64,000 nucleotides of DNA from Klebsiella michiganensis (lineage in GTDB: Bacteria > Pseudomonadota > Gammaproteobacteria > Enterobacterales > Enterobacteriaceae): contig NZ_PRDB01000008.1 in NCBI RefSeq assembly GCF_002925905.1, forward strand, positions 186,001 to 250,000, in the 5' to 3' direction. The position numbers and the translations under genes were made by a program. The notes under the pieces are model-generated. The model did not search any database, was not told where the DNA came from, and worked only from the letters and a program-made list of their open reading frames with translations. Each line of letters begins with the position of its first letter. Positions within the stretch are counted from its first letter, which is position 1. Of the stretch, positions 63,819 through 64,000 are shown one piece after another.

Positions 63819-64000
63819 GTGGCTCGTCCTAAGAGTGAAGATAAAAAGCAAGCGTTACTGGAGGCCGCAACCGCCGCCTTTGCCCAATCAGGAATCGCCG
63901 CCTCAACCTCCGCCATCGCCCGCAGCGCCGGGGTTGCCGAGGGTACGCTGTTTCGCTACTTTGCCACCAAGGACGATTTGCTCAACGAGCTTTATCTGAC
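63819..64000 (+). CDS. ramR: RamR, TetR-family repressor of ramA (5' part only)
   Basis: The first 60 or so codons of RamR, from a GTG start: [21 protein letters not shown] leads into the TetR helix-turn-helix ([32 protein letters not shown]). The effector-binding domain, where resistance mutations usually fall, lies beyond the window, so its integrity cannot be judged. It is divergent from romA-ramA and represses them from the adjacent operator. Confidence 0.93.
   Translation, partial: MARPKSEDKKQALLEAATAAFAQSGIAASTSAIARSAGVAEGTLFRYFATKDDLLNELYL

Overview
The window is GC-rich chromosomal DNA from an enteric bacterium of the Klebsiella group. Four things point there: the enterobactin genes entF-ybdZ-fes/fepA-entD at the left end, the ramR-romA-ramA multidrug-resistance regulatory locus at the right end, betT/betIBA, and a reductase whose sequence I recognise as very like IsfD of Klebsiella oxytoca. 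The K. oxytoca complex or Raoultella is the best guess; species cannot be fixed from sequence reading alone.

Layout. 1-5.2 kb: enterobactin synthesis (entF 5' end, ybdZ, entD), uptake (fepA) and esterolytic iron release (fes) around a divergent Fur-type promoter. 5.2-16.5 kb: an apparently complete sugar or polyol catabolic cluster: split transketolase, SorC-type regulator, FGGY kinase, ribose-type ABC importer with a DUF2291 lipoprotein, and two short-chain dehydrogenases. 16.6-17 kb: a hokE/sokE type I toxin-antitoxin locus. 17-23 kb: choline uptake and oxidation to glycine betaine. 23-29 kb: an acetyltransferase and a five-gene peptide/opine/nickel-type ABC importer. 29-37 kb: a probable taurine-nitrogen module (class III aminotransferase, sulfoacetaldehyde reductase) beside a polar amino acid ABC importer, a MocR regulator and a LysE exporter. 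37.8-39.5 kb: a deletion scar joining two gene remnants, followed by a tandem duplication and dense repeats. 39.5-47.5 kb: a seven-gene operon of Dpp-type transporter, amidase and N-carbamoylase. 48-54.7 kb: ybdK behind an ERIC element, a DUF2233 protein and an RND efflux pair. 54.8-58.3 kb: a P-type ATPase, a 36-residue membrane peptide and ybdJ. 58.2-62.1 kb: a periplasmic Fes-like esterase divergent from a FhuA/FoxA-type TonB receptor. 62.1-64 kb: ramA, romA and the start of ramR.

In E. coli entD, hokE, ybdK and ybdJ are near neighbours. Here they are all still present and in order, but separated by about 11, 31 and 9 kb of accessory genes, so this is a backbone interrupted by at least three metabolic cargo blocks.

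The most unusual non-coding structure is a 397-bp element with about 36-bp terminal inverted repeats and a 313-bp core, present three times (31.5, 39.0 and 50.0 kb). The third copy carries about 75 extra bases, 35 of which are an exact inverted match to the insertion inside the ERIC element at 47.9 kb. Shorter REP-like palindromes are scattered through most intergenic gaps, including two within likely operons. No tRNA, rRNA, CRISPR array, phage gene or transposase was seen.
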